Positions 37,782 to 49,476 of a stretch of DNA of 64,000 bases are shown here, in pieces; within the stretch, counting starts at the first letter, position 1, and every line of letters starts with the position of its first letter. Made by a program: the position numbers and the translations under genes. The notes under the pieces were generated by a model. It was not told the DNA's origin. It saw only the letters and a program-made list of their open reading frames with translations, and made no database searches. Source of the DNA: Nymphaea colorata (taxonomy: Eukaryota; Streptophyta; Magnoliopsida; Nymphaeales; Nymphaeaceae); the NCBI RefSeq assembly GCF_008831285.2, contig NC_045147.1, positions 4,752,334-4,816,333 of the forward strand. Direction: 5' to 3'.

Positions 37782-38160
37782 AAGTACATTTCCATTTCTT
37801 TCTCTCTTTTGTGAAGCTCTTCTCTCCCTCTCTCCCTTTCTATATTTTAAGTATTTTTTTTTCTATCTTCTATGAAGCTCTTCTCTTTCTCTTTCAAATA
37901 GATCACTTTCTCGCTTTCTATGTCTATGTCTCTCTTCCCCTGTTTTACAAAAATTAGTCTATGTCTTTACCTCTTTGACATCAAAACCTCTCTCATTTTC
38001 TCTCTCTTTCTAAAACATCTTCATCCTTCTCCTTCTCTCTTTTGAAAACTTCTCTCTCTACTTTCCTTTCATGAAAACACTCTTTCTCTCCTCACTCTTA
38101 TCACTTCTCTCTCTCCCCCTTGTTTCTTTCTTCTCTCTCTCTCTCTCATGCGCTTTTCTT
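37430..38160 (+). repeat. Long polypyrimidine tract with CT microsatellite
   Basis: More than 700 bp strongly biased to C and T on the plus strand. It contains an uninterrupted (CT)n at about 37,738-37,779 and many CTCTTTCT variants on either side. Open frames here encode only leucine, serine and phenylalanine strings and are not genes. Confidence 0.7.
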
Positions 38161-40875
38161 TCAACCTCCACATTTTCCTCTATTTGACCTTTTTCCCATC
38201 TCCATGACTATCTATCTCATGTCTGATCCAAAGTGGTAGAAAGACTGGAGCATAACGATGTGCTTGTTTACATCTTTATTTTTCAATGGAATAGATGAAT
38301 GCTTGATGTGAATGCCCGATGTATGCGAGAGATTGTTGTAAAGGACTTTTCTCTCTTTCATTATTTTTGTTCATTTTTTTATTGAGATTGTGACATGTCT
38401 AACCTGAGAAAACACCCAACATGAAATATGTATGTATTTAAATTGCATGAACATGTTGTTTTCAGTTTCAAAGTACAAAAGCACCTCCCAACGCTTTTAT
38501 TCATTGTTTCCTTTCTAGCCACCCCATGGCCCACCTGAACATCTAACAATATATTTGACTTGCTAAATGACTATTTACCCCTGTATATGGAAGAAGGTTA
38601 AGCTTTGGTACTCTTTGTTGAGAAATACAAACCAACATATCTCTAGTTGTGTGACATGGTAAGAATGTGTTTTTTTTCAAGTTTCTTTATTCCTTACCTA
38701 TAGGCATGCATAAGCAAGCATTCACATACTATCACTTCACAAAACATGAACGGAATGATGGATGCACCTCCTATTCAATCCTAAAGAAGCTAAGACTAAC
38801 TCTTATCTAGATTAGAATCAAAATATGGTTAAGTCTTTACCCTCTTAGAATTCAAAGAAAATACTTATTAAACTATAGTATTTTTTCCTAACTTTCAAAC
38901 AATGCTCCTTTGCAATATAAACCTTTGACCATCAAAATCATTTTTTTTCATGCTTTTACAACATTGTGAGTTCCTCCCTTATTGCTTGAAAATCATGCTT
39001 CTATGAAGCTTGACAAGTTGAAGTCATACTTTGCAAAGTAACTTGCAAATATACTTTTGAATTATGTTTCTCCCAAAACAAAATTTAGTTGTAGACTATG
39101 CTTTTCAAAATTATCTTAGAATATAAATTTTCTATTGCATTTGAGTTCTAACAACAAAATTTTGAAGAACTCAAACCATTTTAAACATCTTTCTTCAAGC
39201 CTCTCATTTTCAAAACCATTCAAATCTTTTCCATTTTAAACTCATGTCTCCACGATTGCTACATCAGGGGTGCAATAAAATACCTCTTAAACCATAGTTC
39301 TACCCCAATGGCAATAAACTTTAACCTAAACTTTTTTTCAAATTCTTTGAAAATTTAACTTAAGAATATATGCATATAGGACTTAGGATAACACTCGTTG
39401 ATGATGGAGTGCTTAAATTAAAGATGCTAGTTTTTTGTCAGATTACTCCCAATAAAGGAGTTGGGGAACAGCCAGACCTTGTACAAATGAGTGGGTCCCT
39501 TTTTCTCTTGCTTACAAAGCAAAGCCTCTTTTCTAATGCAAACCCAAAACCAAAATCAGTTTTGAGACACAAATAGATAATGATTATGGTGAAACTTGCC
39601 TTTGTCTAACTATCCCATTACTTGCACATTCCAAATCTTAAAAGAATTATCCTTCAGCCAACAATAAGTGTGCACCTATCCTTATGGTATAAAACCATGC
39701 CTGCATTCCATTGCATTAATCTCTAAGCATGGTATGTTGTATGCTTTACTTTCTTGCATCTAGAACTAATTGATGAGACTTAATCATGTTCACTTAAACT
39801 TAGGATTCAAATATAGTCCTTCTCAATTTAGGCATTGATTGAAAACAATGTATGTTTTTCTCTTTATCTTAATAACCATCTTATTCCTTGCCTCATTGCA
39901 TTAAAGCCTGCTGTTCTCACATGTTTTCTCATATTTCACTTTTCTTGCCCCAGTCATCATATTGTCGAGCACAATCTTGGATAGTTGGCCAGCACTGAGC
40001 CTTATGGTTGGACTAATTTTTGGCTAAGAGATCCCCTCATTTGTATCATGAACTAGAGTCTGTGGCATTGTGACACATAATTAAGGAGAATGAAGAGTCT
40101 TTATCCTAATTGCCATGGAGGAGTCTATGTTTCTACTAAACCTCCTAGCTAAGGTATATAAGCATACATTTATCTTAGACAAATATGACATTTATGTAGA
40201 CCCTTTTAGGGTCCTAGACTTTTTTTTTAAAAAAAACATGCATAATAGATGTATAAGACTTTAGGGAGAGTTAAATGCACATGACCTTGTATGATGGATG
40301 TTTGTGTGGACTATGCTTACTTTCTTCCTTCATTCAATCTACCCTTGAACGACCTTCAACTTCTCTTCTCTGAACCATGCTTCTTGATTGTAGTTTATAC
40401 CCCTCTATTATCTCATTAACTCATCAACTATTGTTCTTTCATCTCATTCAGTTTGACCTTTGATCAACACCATCTAATCTTTAGTACAATTATGGTACAA
40501 TTATAACGTGAATCTATTTTGTGCCTCAAGATGACATTACTATATTTTCTTCCAACTTATCTCCCCATTTTATCTAGCTTCTAGTTGACCAAAATTCTTT
40601 ATTCCACTAAAGCCTTTACCAGCCTCATTTCATCAAATCTTGCTTTACTTTGATCCAGCCAATCCCATGATCATGATAATTATATCATAATATTTAGTCA
40701 TTTACCTTTTTCTTTCATAGATTCAAACCCCTACCAACCTTGTCTGACTAAATTTGCATATTTCCCAATGTATGGTTACCCTATTCTCTACTTGGAATCC
40801 TCTGGCCTTAGCCTATTTGTTGTTTGCTCCATCATTTTCGTCCCTAGTATTTCTGTGATCTCATCTTATCAACCC
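38161..40875. other. Intergenic, no gene recognised
   Basis: 2.7 kb of AT-rich sequence with no domain, no transposon termini and no repeats that I can support. It ends at the TAA target duplication of the Harbinger element. Confidence 0.5.
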
Positions 40876-41224
40876 TAAGAGGTCGTTTGATTGCTGTCTG
40901 TTGGGACAGGACAGACAGGACGTCCTGTCCATTACACTACTGTCCTGTCCTCTTGGACAATGGTGTTCATTGTCCACCGTTTGATGACTTTAGGTACAGA
41001 ACACAATGTTCCTTTTGTCCAGCGTTTGTTTTATGTGTGTCTGTTCTGTCTGTTCTGTTCGTCCTGTCTGTCGTTTGTTCGCATAATAAACAAAATTAAT
41101 TACAATTATGAAAGATAAAATAAGAATTTGTCTGCAATATGTTTTATTTATGCCAATCTAATGTAAATTGGGATATGTCAATGGATCCAGATTTGTAAAT
41201 TTCTCTCATTCTCTTCTCTCTCTC

Positions 41225-41229
<5 letters not shown>

Positions 41230-41294
<65 letters not shown>
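41230..41294. repeat. TA microsatellite (about 32 units)
   Basis: A perfect (TA)n run flanked by CT on the left and GA on the right, inside the Harbinger element. Open frames through it (isoleucine/tyrosine strings) are artefacts. Confidence 0.9.
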
Positions 41295-41297
<3 letters not shown>

Positions 41298-41637
41298 AGA
41301 GAGAGAGAGAGATAGAGAGAGATGATCAATTCAAAAAGACTGTTGATCTGTCAGAGCTTGCCATGAAAGTTAATTCAAAGAAAGTTCACTCGAACAGTTT
41401 TCCAATTCTATGCATAAGTTATAGGACTGAATACAATGATCTGCTGAGACTTGAACGAAGTCATGCCCTTTTTACAAGAATCCAGAGTATAAGGCACAGT
41501 ACAAAAGCACGCATTACACAATTTTTGTTGGTTTATCACCAAATTTTCACTAAGATTCCATACGGACTGCATTCAAAAGAAAAAATAAAGAACATAGTAT
41601 TTTACAGTTTTGACAATTCGTAGAAGGGTTGACTGTT

Positions 41638-41859
41638 TCAATTGGAGACATAAAAACACATATCCATGTTTTTTTCCATCATAGAAGGGTTGACTGTTCC
41701 AAATGCTTCCTTCATTTTTTGTTCAACCACCTTCATAGTTGTTTCTTTTAGTCCACCTGATGTCCGCATTCCTGGAATCTTAGCTTGCTCTAACATCATG
41801 TCAAATAAAAACTGCACTTGCTCTTCATCCCACTGTAGTTTGTCATGGTGGCTACTCAT
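41638..41859 (-). pseudogene. Myb/SANT-like domain fragment (Harbinger ORF1 type)
   Basis: A 73-codon frame beginning MSSHHDKLQWDEEQ, followed by FLFDMMLEQAK and a GLKETTMKVVEQKMKEAFG helix. The W-(D/E)-E start, the F(x)DxxxEQ helix and the later basic helix fit the first two-thirds of the Myb/SANT-like domain (Myb_DNA-bind_3). In PIF/Harbinger elements this domain is encoded by a separate ORF that binds DNA and assists the transposase. The third helix with its conserved KxxW is missing; the frame ends in a segment repeated at 41,621 and 41,682. Either the exon ends here and splices to unseen sequence, or the gene is truncated. Confidence 0.6.
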
Positions 41860-43450
41860 CTAAGTTTAACAAATAGAAGTATAAGAGATCAAGCAATTTA
41901 GTTACATGAAATAAGTTTAAACAATTGACTTGTGCGAATAAATAAATATATAACAATAATATAAAAAACAAAAGTTAAACATAACTCTTCATGTATTCTT
42001 AAAAAACATATGTTCTATAAGAAAGAGATAGACATCGTATTTAGGTTGTCTTCGTTTTGCATGAGAGAGAGACAGAGAAAGATATTATGCTTCTACAAAT
42101 AAAGATATTTGAGCTTAAACATGGACAATCCTTGCAACTGGTTTAAGATCCTATGCTGCACACTACCATCGCTGTATAAGAATGTAGTCCTTTTGTTTAA
42201 CATGTAAAATATCTGCTAATTGGGATATATCTCATTCTCTGGCTAACGTAATCTCTGCATAGCATTGTAAAAAAAACAAAAACTGTCTCGTGAAGATCTC
42301 TAATTTTAACTGCCAACAGTAAAAGAAAATTATAATAAAATAAAACATAGAAGAATAATGTGGCATAGATGTGCTGCCCAAGAACCAATTATTTAACCAT
42401 TAAGCTTATGAAAGACTTCCCAAACAAAACATGATAAACACGTACACATGAAAGAAGAAAAAATCAGAGCAAAAGGGCACGGCTCCTAGGAATCATCTGG
42501 TTTTGCACCAGAGGAGGAATCCCAAGCTGCTTCTCCTCTCAAGTAACTAGACTGCTTAATGCATATGCCCTTCATCTTACACTGACATGAGTGACAAGAA
42601 AAAGTTTTACCCAAGTCCACATAACTCAAAAATGGAACCGAACTGAAGATTGATCAATAGAACTTTAAGGAATCTCTCAGAGACAAACATCTCAATACAC
42701 ACAATCTCTCTCTTTCTCATGATTGAGCAGTGGAAAGAACAGCCGAGTGACCAATTCTTTTTGGTGAAACATGTCACAGAATCTAGAGCTGGCAAAAGAG
42801 GGCATTGTTGCTTTTTTAAGAGTTATGCGGGAGGCCATTGTTGCTTTTTTTTATCAGTAAGGGCAAAGCCCATACTAGAAATTGTTTATTATGTTAGTGG
42901 AAAACTCATAGTTTCAAATTGTTTATTATTCTTTTTTTGTTTTAGCTTTTTGAGTTTCTGAGAGTTTCTTATTGAAGCAAAAATTTTGAAACCTTTTCCA
43001 GAAGCCTCCTGAGAACAATATTCATTACTATGATACGTTCTTGAAAGAAACTATTACTGCAACATGGCTGACACAGAGAAATCCAACAAGAACAATCCTC
43101 AGCACCTGCACAGGCCAAAAAATCGGCCGTCGATACTATGCCTAGACCTCTGTCAACTTGGAGTGGCCTGCCTATACAAGTTCAAAAAGATGAAGCTGCC
43201 AATAAGCCTCTATAAGCTAAAACCATGACATTCCTTTCAATCAAGCCAGCAGATACTGGTTGGACAGAGCATGCATATAAACATCTACATCAACACATGG
43301 TTCAGAAAAGGCCTCCTTTTTTGAAGAAAGAAATATTAGATTGGGTAGAGTTGCATAGAGGACTTGACTGCACACTTGTCTCCCATTTCTCGCTATTAAG
43401 TGTAACAAGATTTAAGAGTTAATATCTAACATTATGATATAACAAACAGA

Positions 43451-43712
43451 TGAATCATGTTCCATAGAGAGAGAAAGAGCATGTGGCTTTTGAGAAATCT
43501 GACTAAATCAGGCCCCCTCATATGTCCTTGAGCTCCTCTTCGAAGTTTGACAGTTTGTTGCGGATGTGTCTAACATCATGAGAACCAACAAATGAATCAT
43601 ATTCCATAGAGAGGGAGAGCCCGTGGCTTTTGAAAAGCCTGACTAAATCAGGCCCTCTCATCTGTCCTTGAGCTCCTGTTCAAATTTTGACAGTTGGTCA
43701 CGGATGGATGGC
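43451..43712. repeat. Tandem duplication of a 142-bp unit
   Basis: TGAATCAT.TTCCATAGAGAG starts at 43,451 and again at 43,593. The copies stay alignable through CTGACTAAATCAGGCC, TGTCCTTGAGCTCCT and TTTGACAGTT to about 43,712. Divergence of the copies shows the duplication is not recent. It lies inside the Harbinger element. Confidence 0.85.
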
Positions 43713-45025
43713 AAGAACAACCTAACATCCTTCAATATTCTTAACATGTCTAGCACCATCTGATCCTGTATCAGATAGATCATGAAATGCTGCAGAGCTA
43801 ATACCCTAGAAAACATTCGTGCCCTTTTCAGCCCCCATGCTGACGGGAAACAGACCTAAGCAGCCTACAAAAATTGCCGTTCAAATTGATCGCCTTACCC
43901 AACCTACGACAAACTGTGAGGCAAGGGAGAATACAATCAATTTTTTCTGCGACAAACTCATTATAGACCAGCTCTTAAAAGAAACGGAGTTGCGAGGCAG
44001 TTTTTGCTAAATTCCTACAACCAGCGGCAGGAACCAACAGCCATTTTGATCGACTCAATTTTTCCAGATTAGAGAGTCCAAAGATGATCTACCATTAGCA
44101 TAAATGGTTTAAGTTTTTAAAAACAAAAGAAGAAAAGCCTAGCCACAGGGCCAATAAGATAAAACCTCTGCATTACAGTGTAGGGCATCAAAGTAATTAC
44201 AATTCAGAAAAGGATTTAGGATACATAAAAACCAACTCGCATACACTCCCAAAATATACATATATTGAAACGAAGAAAAACATTCAACGGTCATAAAACT
44301 TAATCGAGGGAGAAATCGCTGTTTTTGCACATTCAAAGTTTACTGATTTAGTAAATGGAGAAGGAGCCGTAAGATAGGGACATACCTGTGGAACGGGCAT
44401 GGCGAGGGGCAGCTTCCTCAGGGGGAGCAAAGGAGGTGCGGCGACGGTTCCTAGGGTGGAGCAGAGGACTCTGAGACGTCGACTAGAGGAGGACGATTGC
44501 TAAGGCAGAGCAGATGAGTCTGCGACATTGAGAAGAGGAGGTGTGACGACGATGCTCAGGGGCCGCTGGAAATGCTCTCCTCTTTCTGAAGATAGAAAAT
44601 TCGTCTGATTAGGGCACCCAAATCCGGCAGAGAGGGGAAGGGCGATGGGCAGGTAGGGGAAGTGAAGATTAACAAAAACAAAAAAGAAGGAAACACTCAC
44701 CTATTTCTGTTCGACGAAAGGCAGCATGGGGGCCGAAAAGGGCTAGGGCAGCTTGACGGTGAAGGGCTGGGGCAGCTTGACGGTGAAGACGGGCAGAGAC
44801 GGAGGAGAAAGGCAGCACGGGGGCGAGAAGGAGGAGAAGGAGAGAAAGACAACGGGGACAGGCGCAGAAATGAGGAAAAAGGCAGTTCAGGGCTGAGATG
44901 GAGGAGAAGAGAAAGGCAACGGGTCGAGGGCTGGAGGTCGGGGCTCGTGGTCGTCGGGCGGAGGAGGAAGTGTTCTGTCTCGTCCGTTCCGAGGGTAAGC
45001 TTGGAACGGAAGGGGACAGGAAATC

Positions 45026-45033
45026 TATTTATA
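45026..45033 (-). promoter_or_regulatory. TATA box inside the right end of the Harbinger element
   Basis: TATAAATA on the minus strand, about 120 bp from the right terminus and pointing inward. It is followed on that strand by a pyrimidine-rich leader of several hundred bases. It fits a promoter for the minus-strand Myb-like gene. Confidence 0.5.
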
Positions 45034-45153
45034 CTTGTGTCCAGCTGTTCATTGTGTTCAGCCTGTCCGGTGGACGGCGTTTGACGAAAAATTTAATAGA
45101 CAGAACACGCCTGTCCTGTTCTGGGTGTCCTGTAGCCATCAAACGACCTCTAA

Positions 45154-46789
45154 GGTGACTAACAACCTTTTCAATTATGCCTCATATGTTTTCTTCCATT
45201 CATCACCCCTTACTATATGATTTACCTACCAGGTCTATGACAATATCTTTATTCATCACCTACTCCCCACTCTAGCATGATCACTAATTCTATCTATTCA
45301 TTTGTACATGTTCAAGATTCTTCAAATAATAATAGTTTGTTTGTACTTTTCCTTCTTTTCATGCATTGATCTCCACATCTTGTTAGTTTGGATAATACCC
45401 TATTATTGAAGCCACTATCTATCAACCATAGTCCTAAAAGCCCTTTTGAACAAGCTCCTTTTTTCATAAGTTGAACAAATAGCCAAGTACCAAGATGACC
45501 ACTGATGATGGGCCCAAGGGATTCATTTCTGAGCTAAAGTTATGAACCTAGCTTTACCTTGTAGTCCTCTCTCCTTTTGTCATGTGCAATTATCAATGAA
45601 TCATATCCCACTTTTCTTTCCTTATATTTACATAATTTTGTCTATTCCGTCCATGACATTCTTTGTAATTTTCATTGTCCCAGTCCCGATTCGATGCATC
45701 AACTTTTGATCTTCTACCTAGTACATTGGGGCACCTTGTTTTGGTTCAAGCCCTATCTCCTGCCAGTTGTGGGAAATTGTTTCCTCATCTTTTAATTCAA
45801 TCATAAGGTAAGTTCACACTAGGCCACTTTTTTCTTTGAATGATGCACTTTAGGCTATCAACCAAAGCACGTTGCTATTTTGAAACCAAAATTCCAAACA
45901 TGTTATGAACTCTTTCAAAACACAAAGACTTGTAACAACTTTTCCAAAATAGCTCTAAATGCTCATCAAAGCAGCACTTACCATGACATGTTTGGGGGGA
46001 GCTGCACCAACCAAGTCCAGCAAACAAAGAAGATTTACTGGAAACTCAGCAATAGGATTAATAATCAATAAACGTGACAATGACTCGATAGTGGGGTCAG
46101 CTACTAATAGACATGATAGAAACTCGACAACAATGTCAACCACTGATAGCAACCTACAATCATCAGTCAACAATAGGCAACCATGACAAAGACTCAACAA
46201 CAATGTCAATAACTAAGGAGGTCTACCTAGCTGATAGCCAATGACCATGGTTGTGACTCGACGGTAGGGTCCAAAACAACACTCTCAGAGCAGATGCTTT
46301 TGAGCAATGGACATGATCAAGAGTGATGCTTGTGAAGATGAAGTTTGGGTAAACCCAATCCTCATGACTATGGAACTTTTCAAGCAAGTTCAAATCCGAC
46401 CTCTGATGAGGTATCCAAACTTTGCCATGGCAATTGAGGCATTGAAGGCTCACACCTTATCCTGCCATTTATCATTATGGGACAATAGTGCCAAAGACCC
46501 TACCTTAGTGATTCTTTAGATGAAGATGGATTTTTCCCAGCTCTATCACTTGTTTTCTTATTTCAAGCAACCCATTAAGGTAGGGGGTTAAACCTGATAA
46601 TATAGGCAAGATAAACCCATTCAGGGAAGCAATTATACTTTAAACACAAATTATACTTTCCTAAAAGTTCCTCAAACCATAACTTTGAGAAAATTTGGCC
46701 TGCTCATCTTTTTCTTTGAGCCCAGCTTCAACTTTCTCAGTACCAAATGCGTGCATCTGTAGTCACCACAAATTTCCAGAAAAGCAATG
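45154..46789. other. Intergenic, no gene recognised
   Basis: AT-rich with a local CAACAATGTCAA-type repetition at about 46,120-46,210 (GACTCAACAACAATGTCAA and GACTCGACAACAATGTCAA). No coding sequence that I can support. Confidence 0.5.
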
Positions 46790-47400
46790 AATTATTTTCA
46801 ACTATCTTTCAATATTTGTAGCCCCAAAATGTCAAATTCCTTCCCTTCACCTAAATTTCAGTATATGAACTTTATTCTAGACTTGAGAACCAAATCTCAA
46901 ATTAGATTATGTCTATTTCAGATTTTTCAAACTGATCTCAAGTTCAATTTTTTTTAGATCCGTATCAACCTTGACTCTATCTTCATGATTCATTTTGGAT
47001 CCAATTATATCTTTGGATCCATTTCAGATCCCAATCCTGGCTTCAAACCAGACCTAGATCAGACTTATATCTTTTAGAACCATCTCCATGTTCATATCCA
47101 TTTCAGATCTACAACATGCCTTTAGATCCATTTCTGACATAACTCCGATCTTTAGGTTCGATTCCTGCCCCATTTATCTAGATCAAAGTCACGTCTGACC
47201 TTAGCCACTCTTTTGATCCAACCCCATTCTAAACCTAAGTTTCTTGGACCTGTATTTGGCCATGGTTCTATTGTTAGATCTAGATCTTTGCTTTTGATCC
47301 ATATTCGGTGCCTTTAGAATCTATAATTGAGCTCTACATCCAAAATTCTAGTCCAAGATCCAAACAAATTTCCAAGTCTTTAGCAGAGGTTTAGAAATAA
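46790..47400 (+). repeat. GATC-rich dispersed repeat, copy 3 (uninterrupted)
   Basis: This is the unsplit version of the repeat at 29,060-29,469 plus 36,060-36,250, so it serves as the empty-site reference for the LINE insertion. It has recurring GGATCC, AGATCT, TAGATC and CATTTCAGATC words every 15-40 bp. Function is unknown. It may itself be part of a larger undefined transposon. Confidence 0.7.
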
Positions 47401-48700
47401 CCTAGAAATATACATTACATATGTAATTCATATGTGGCCCCAAAATGAAAGTCTCTAGGTTCAATGAACCTAGACCACGGTTCTAGATCAGAATTAAAGA
47501 TATAGGACAATATTTCAGCCCAAAGAAGGTTTTAGAGAATGGCTCTTGTATTTGTTAGAAGATCTGGGTTAGAAATTCAGATCATGGATTTGAAATTTGA
47601 GGTCTAAAAAGTATAGTATGGAGCTTTGGAGATGTAAAATGACAAACTTAGGTATATTCATTTTATAACCTAATTTGGGAGCAAATGAGATGCAAAAAGT
47701 GAAGTGATGATTTTTCCTAGTTGAAGGATCAGGTATTAGGGATAAAAATGGAAAGTTTGGACAAATATATAATGTATGTGAACTGAACTTAGGGACATAC
47801 AATTTAGTTCAATATGATTCGATTAACATCAAAAATTTAATTTAGATCCCAACGTTTGAACTCAAATTAGAGCGAAAAGGAAGTGAAATCAAAGTCTAGT
47901 TAGAATCTATTTAGAACTGCTTCTAACTAAAATGAACTAGATCTATAATGAATGAACTGATGAGCTTCTCATGGAATGTGGAGTTAATCATGCTAGATCC
48001 ATTTATGAGTTTGAACTGATTTCACTCCAGTTCAATAGAGTTCATTTTCAATTTAAACTAGAGAATAGTGTTGAAAGTCAGCTGGAATTGAATTAAACTG
48101 AATCTAAGCTATCTGAACTGAATTTGACCTTAACAGAAGGTAGGTCTAACACTAATGCTCTTGTTTGTAGTTCATCATGATCTAATAGGGACTGGATGTA
48201 GCTTAGTTCTATCTTATGTACGAAGGAGAGTGACAATGTATGCACTAAGCTAGAGTTGGTGTTCGAATATTTTTGTTGGCTCATATGTTCTTCACCTGTT
48301 TATTAGTTAAGTGTTTCATTTTACTTCAAGTGCATTTAGATCGCTTTATTTGTAGAGAGAGAGAGAGAAAAAAAAACAAGAATGAGAAAAGACAAAGAGA
48401 GGATTTTGTTGTTTAGTATATTTTAGGTTGCTTGTATTTGTAGAGATATAAAGAGTGAGTGAGAGAGAGCACTTTTTTGTTAGCTTATATTTTTTTTACA
48501 TATTTTATTATTTTTTTGTTATATATATTTATTTTAAGTCTCTCATGTGTAGAGAGAGAAAAAGAAAGAGAGGGAATATTTTTATTTGTTTGTATTTTTA
48601 TTTTTGAAATATTTTCCTTTGTCATATGTGACTTTTTTATTGAGAGAAAAAGAGAGTATTTTTGTTAGTTAATATATTTTTCATTTGTTTTATCATGTGT
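47401..48700. other. Intergenic, no gene recognised
   Basis: AT-rich. 47,820-48,120 has many GAACTGAATT-like, AGTTCAAT-like and GATCT words. From 48,350 there are several GA-rich clusters spaced through T-rich DNA. No protein-coding signal. Confidence 0.5.
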
Positions 48701-48709
48701 TATATATAT

Positions 48710-48791
<82 letters not shown>
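48701..48791. repeat. TA microsatellite with a TACA interruption
   Basis: About 90 bp of TA repeats with three TACA units near the left end. It is the longest simple repeat in the window. Confidence 0.9.
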
Positions 48792-48794
<3 letters not shown>

Positions 48795-48861
48795 AACATG
48801 TGTCAAACTTGTTCGTCTAATTAGTTAAACAAACACGTACAAGACAATATGAAGAATTTGT

Positions 48862-48975
48862 TCTTATAAACAAACGCTGGAAAAATTACAGCTTGTCCAT
48901 ATGGACAATGGCTCTTTGTTCTTAGGACACTTGTTCTAAGGACAAGTGTCTTGAGAACACTTGTCCTTGCAACCA
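48862..48975. repeat. Hairpin-forming cluster of GGACA/TGTCC words
   Basis: Multiple direct and inverted copies of GGACA and TTGTCC: TTGTCCATATGGACAA is a perfect palindrome, and GGACACTTGTTC, GGACAAGTGTC and GAACACTTGTCC pair with each other. AAACAAACGCTGG here is the reverse complement of CCAGCGTTTGTTT at 41,020 near the left end of the Harbinger element, which is also rich in TGTCC. It may be a decayed relative; no termini or duplication were found. Confidence 0.45.
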
Positions 48976-49432
48976 CAGAGTATTTTCTGCCACAGAGTGT
49001 TTTCTGAGTTACTTTTAGTTTTAGGAAATAATTGTCCTTAGATCAGAGTGACACTCACCTGCTTTGGTAGGTTTGAGCTAAAATTCTCTTAAACTAAGAC
49101 ATGTCACCTCACTCCAAACAATGATCACAGTTTTCAGTACTCAATCTTGACTCAAAAAAGGGTCATTCTACATTCTATTTGAAAATTTCAGATTTTTTAT
49201 TTAAAAATGATTTATTGATAATTTAGACTGTTCAATAAACTGTTGCTTTTTTTCACCAGCTGCAACAGCGAGCGTAGTGGTCTGAAGACGCTGCTCCAAG
49301 CCATTCAAACGAGTGCAGATGCCACATTTTTGTTATTAATAATACAATGCCCAGTTGGGATGAACGTTTGGTGACAAAGATAGGTGAACTAAGAAGACAA
49401 CCACATGGTGAGATGATCTGTAGACGATACCA

Positions 49433-49476
<44 letters not shown>

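Larger units (their letters stand above)
40879..45150 (-). mobile_element. PIF/Harbinger-type DNA transposon, non-autonomous, 4.27 kb
   Basis: Terminal inverted repeats GAGGTCGTTTGAT are perfect over 13 bp and flanked by TAA on both sides (40,876-40,878; 45,151-45,153). Both subterminal regions are crowded with GGACAG, CTGTCC and TGTTCTGT words, including the near-palindrome GGACGTCCTGTCC on the left. Inside is one recognisable reading frame, a Myb/SANT-like fragment on the minus strand (41,638-41,859), typical of the accessory ORF of this superfamily. I find no DDE transposase. A TATA box on the minus strand lies ~120 bp inside the right end. The element also carries a TA array, a 142-bp tandem duplication and a purine-rich leader at 44,400-45,000. 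Confidence 0.85.

Noticed and set aside
37404-37814. 136-codon frame ending in a serine/leucine string
   Set aside because: It is translation of the polypyrimidine tract and CT microsatellite.
44662-45084. 140-codon arginine/glycine-rich frame at the right end of the Harbinger element
   Set aside because: Low-complexity purine-rich DNA including a 24-bp tandem repeat (44,746-44,796). It lies antisense to the likely leader of the Myb-like gene and has no domain.
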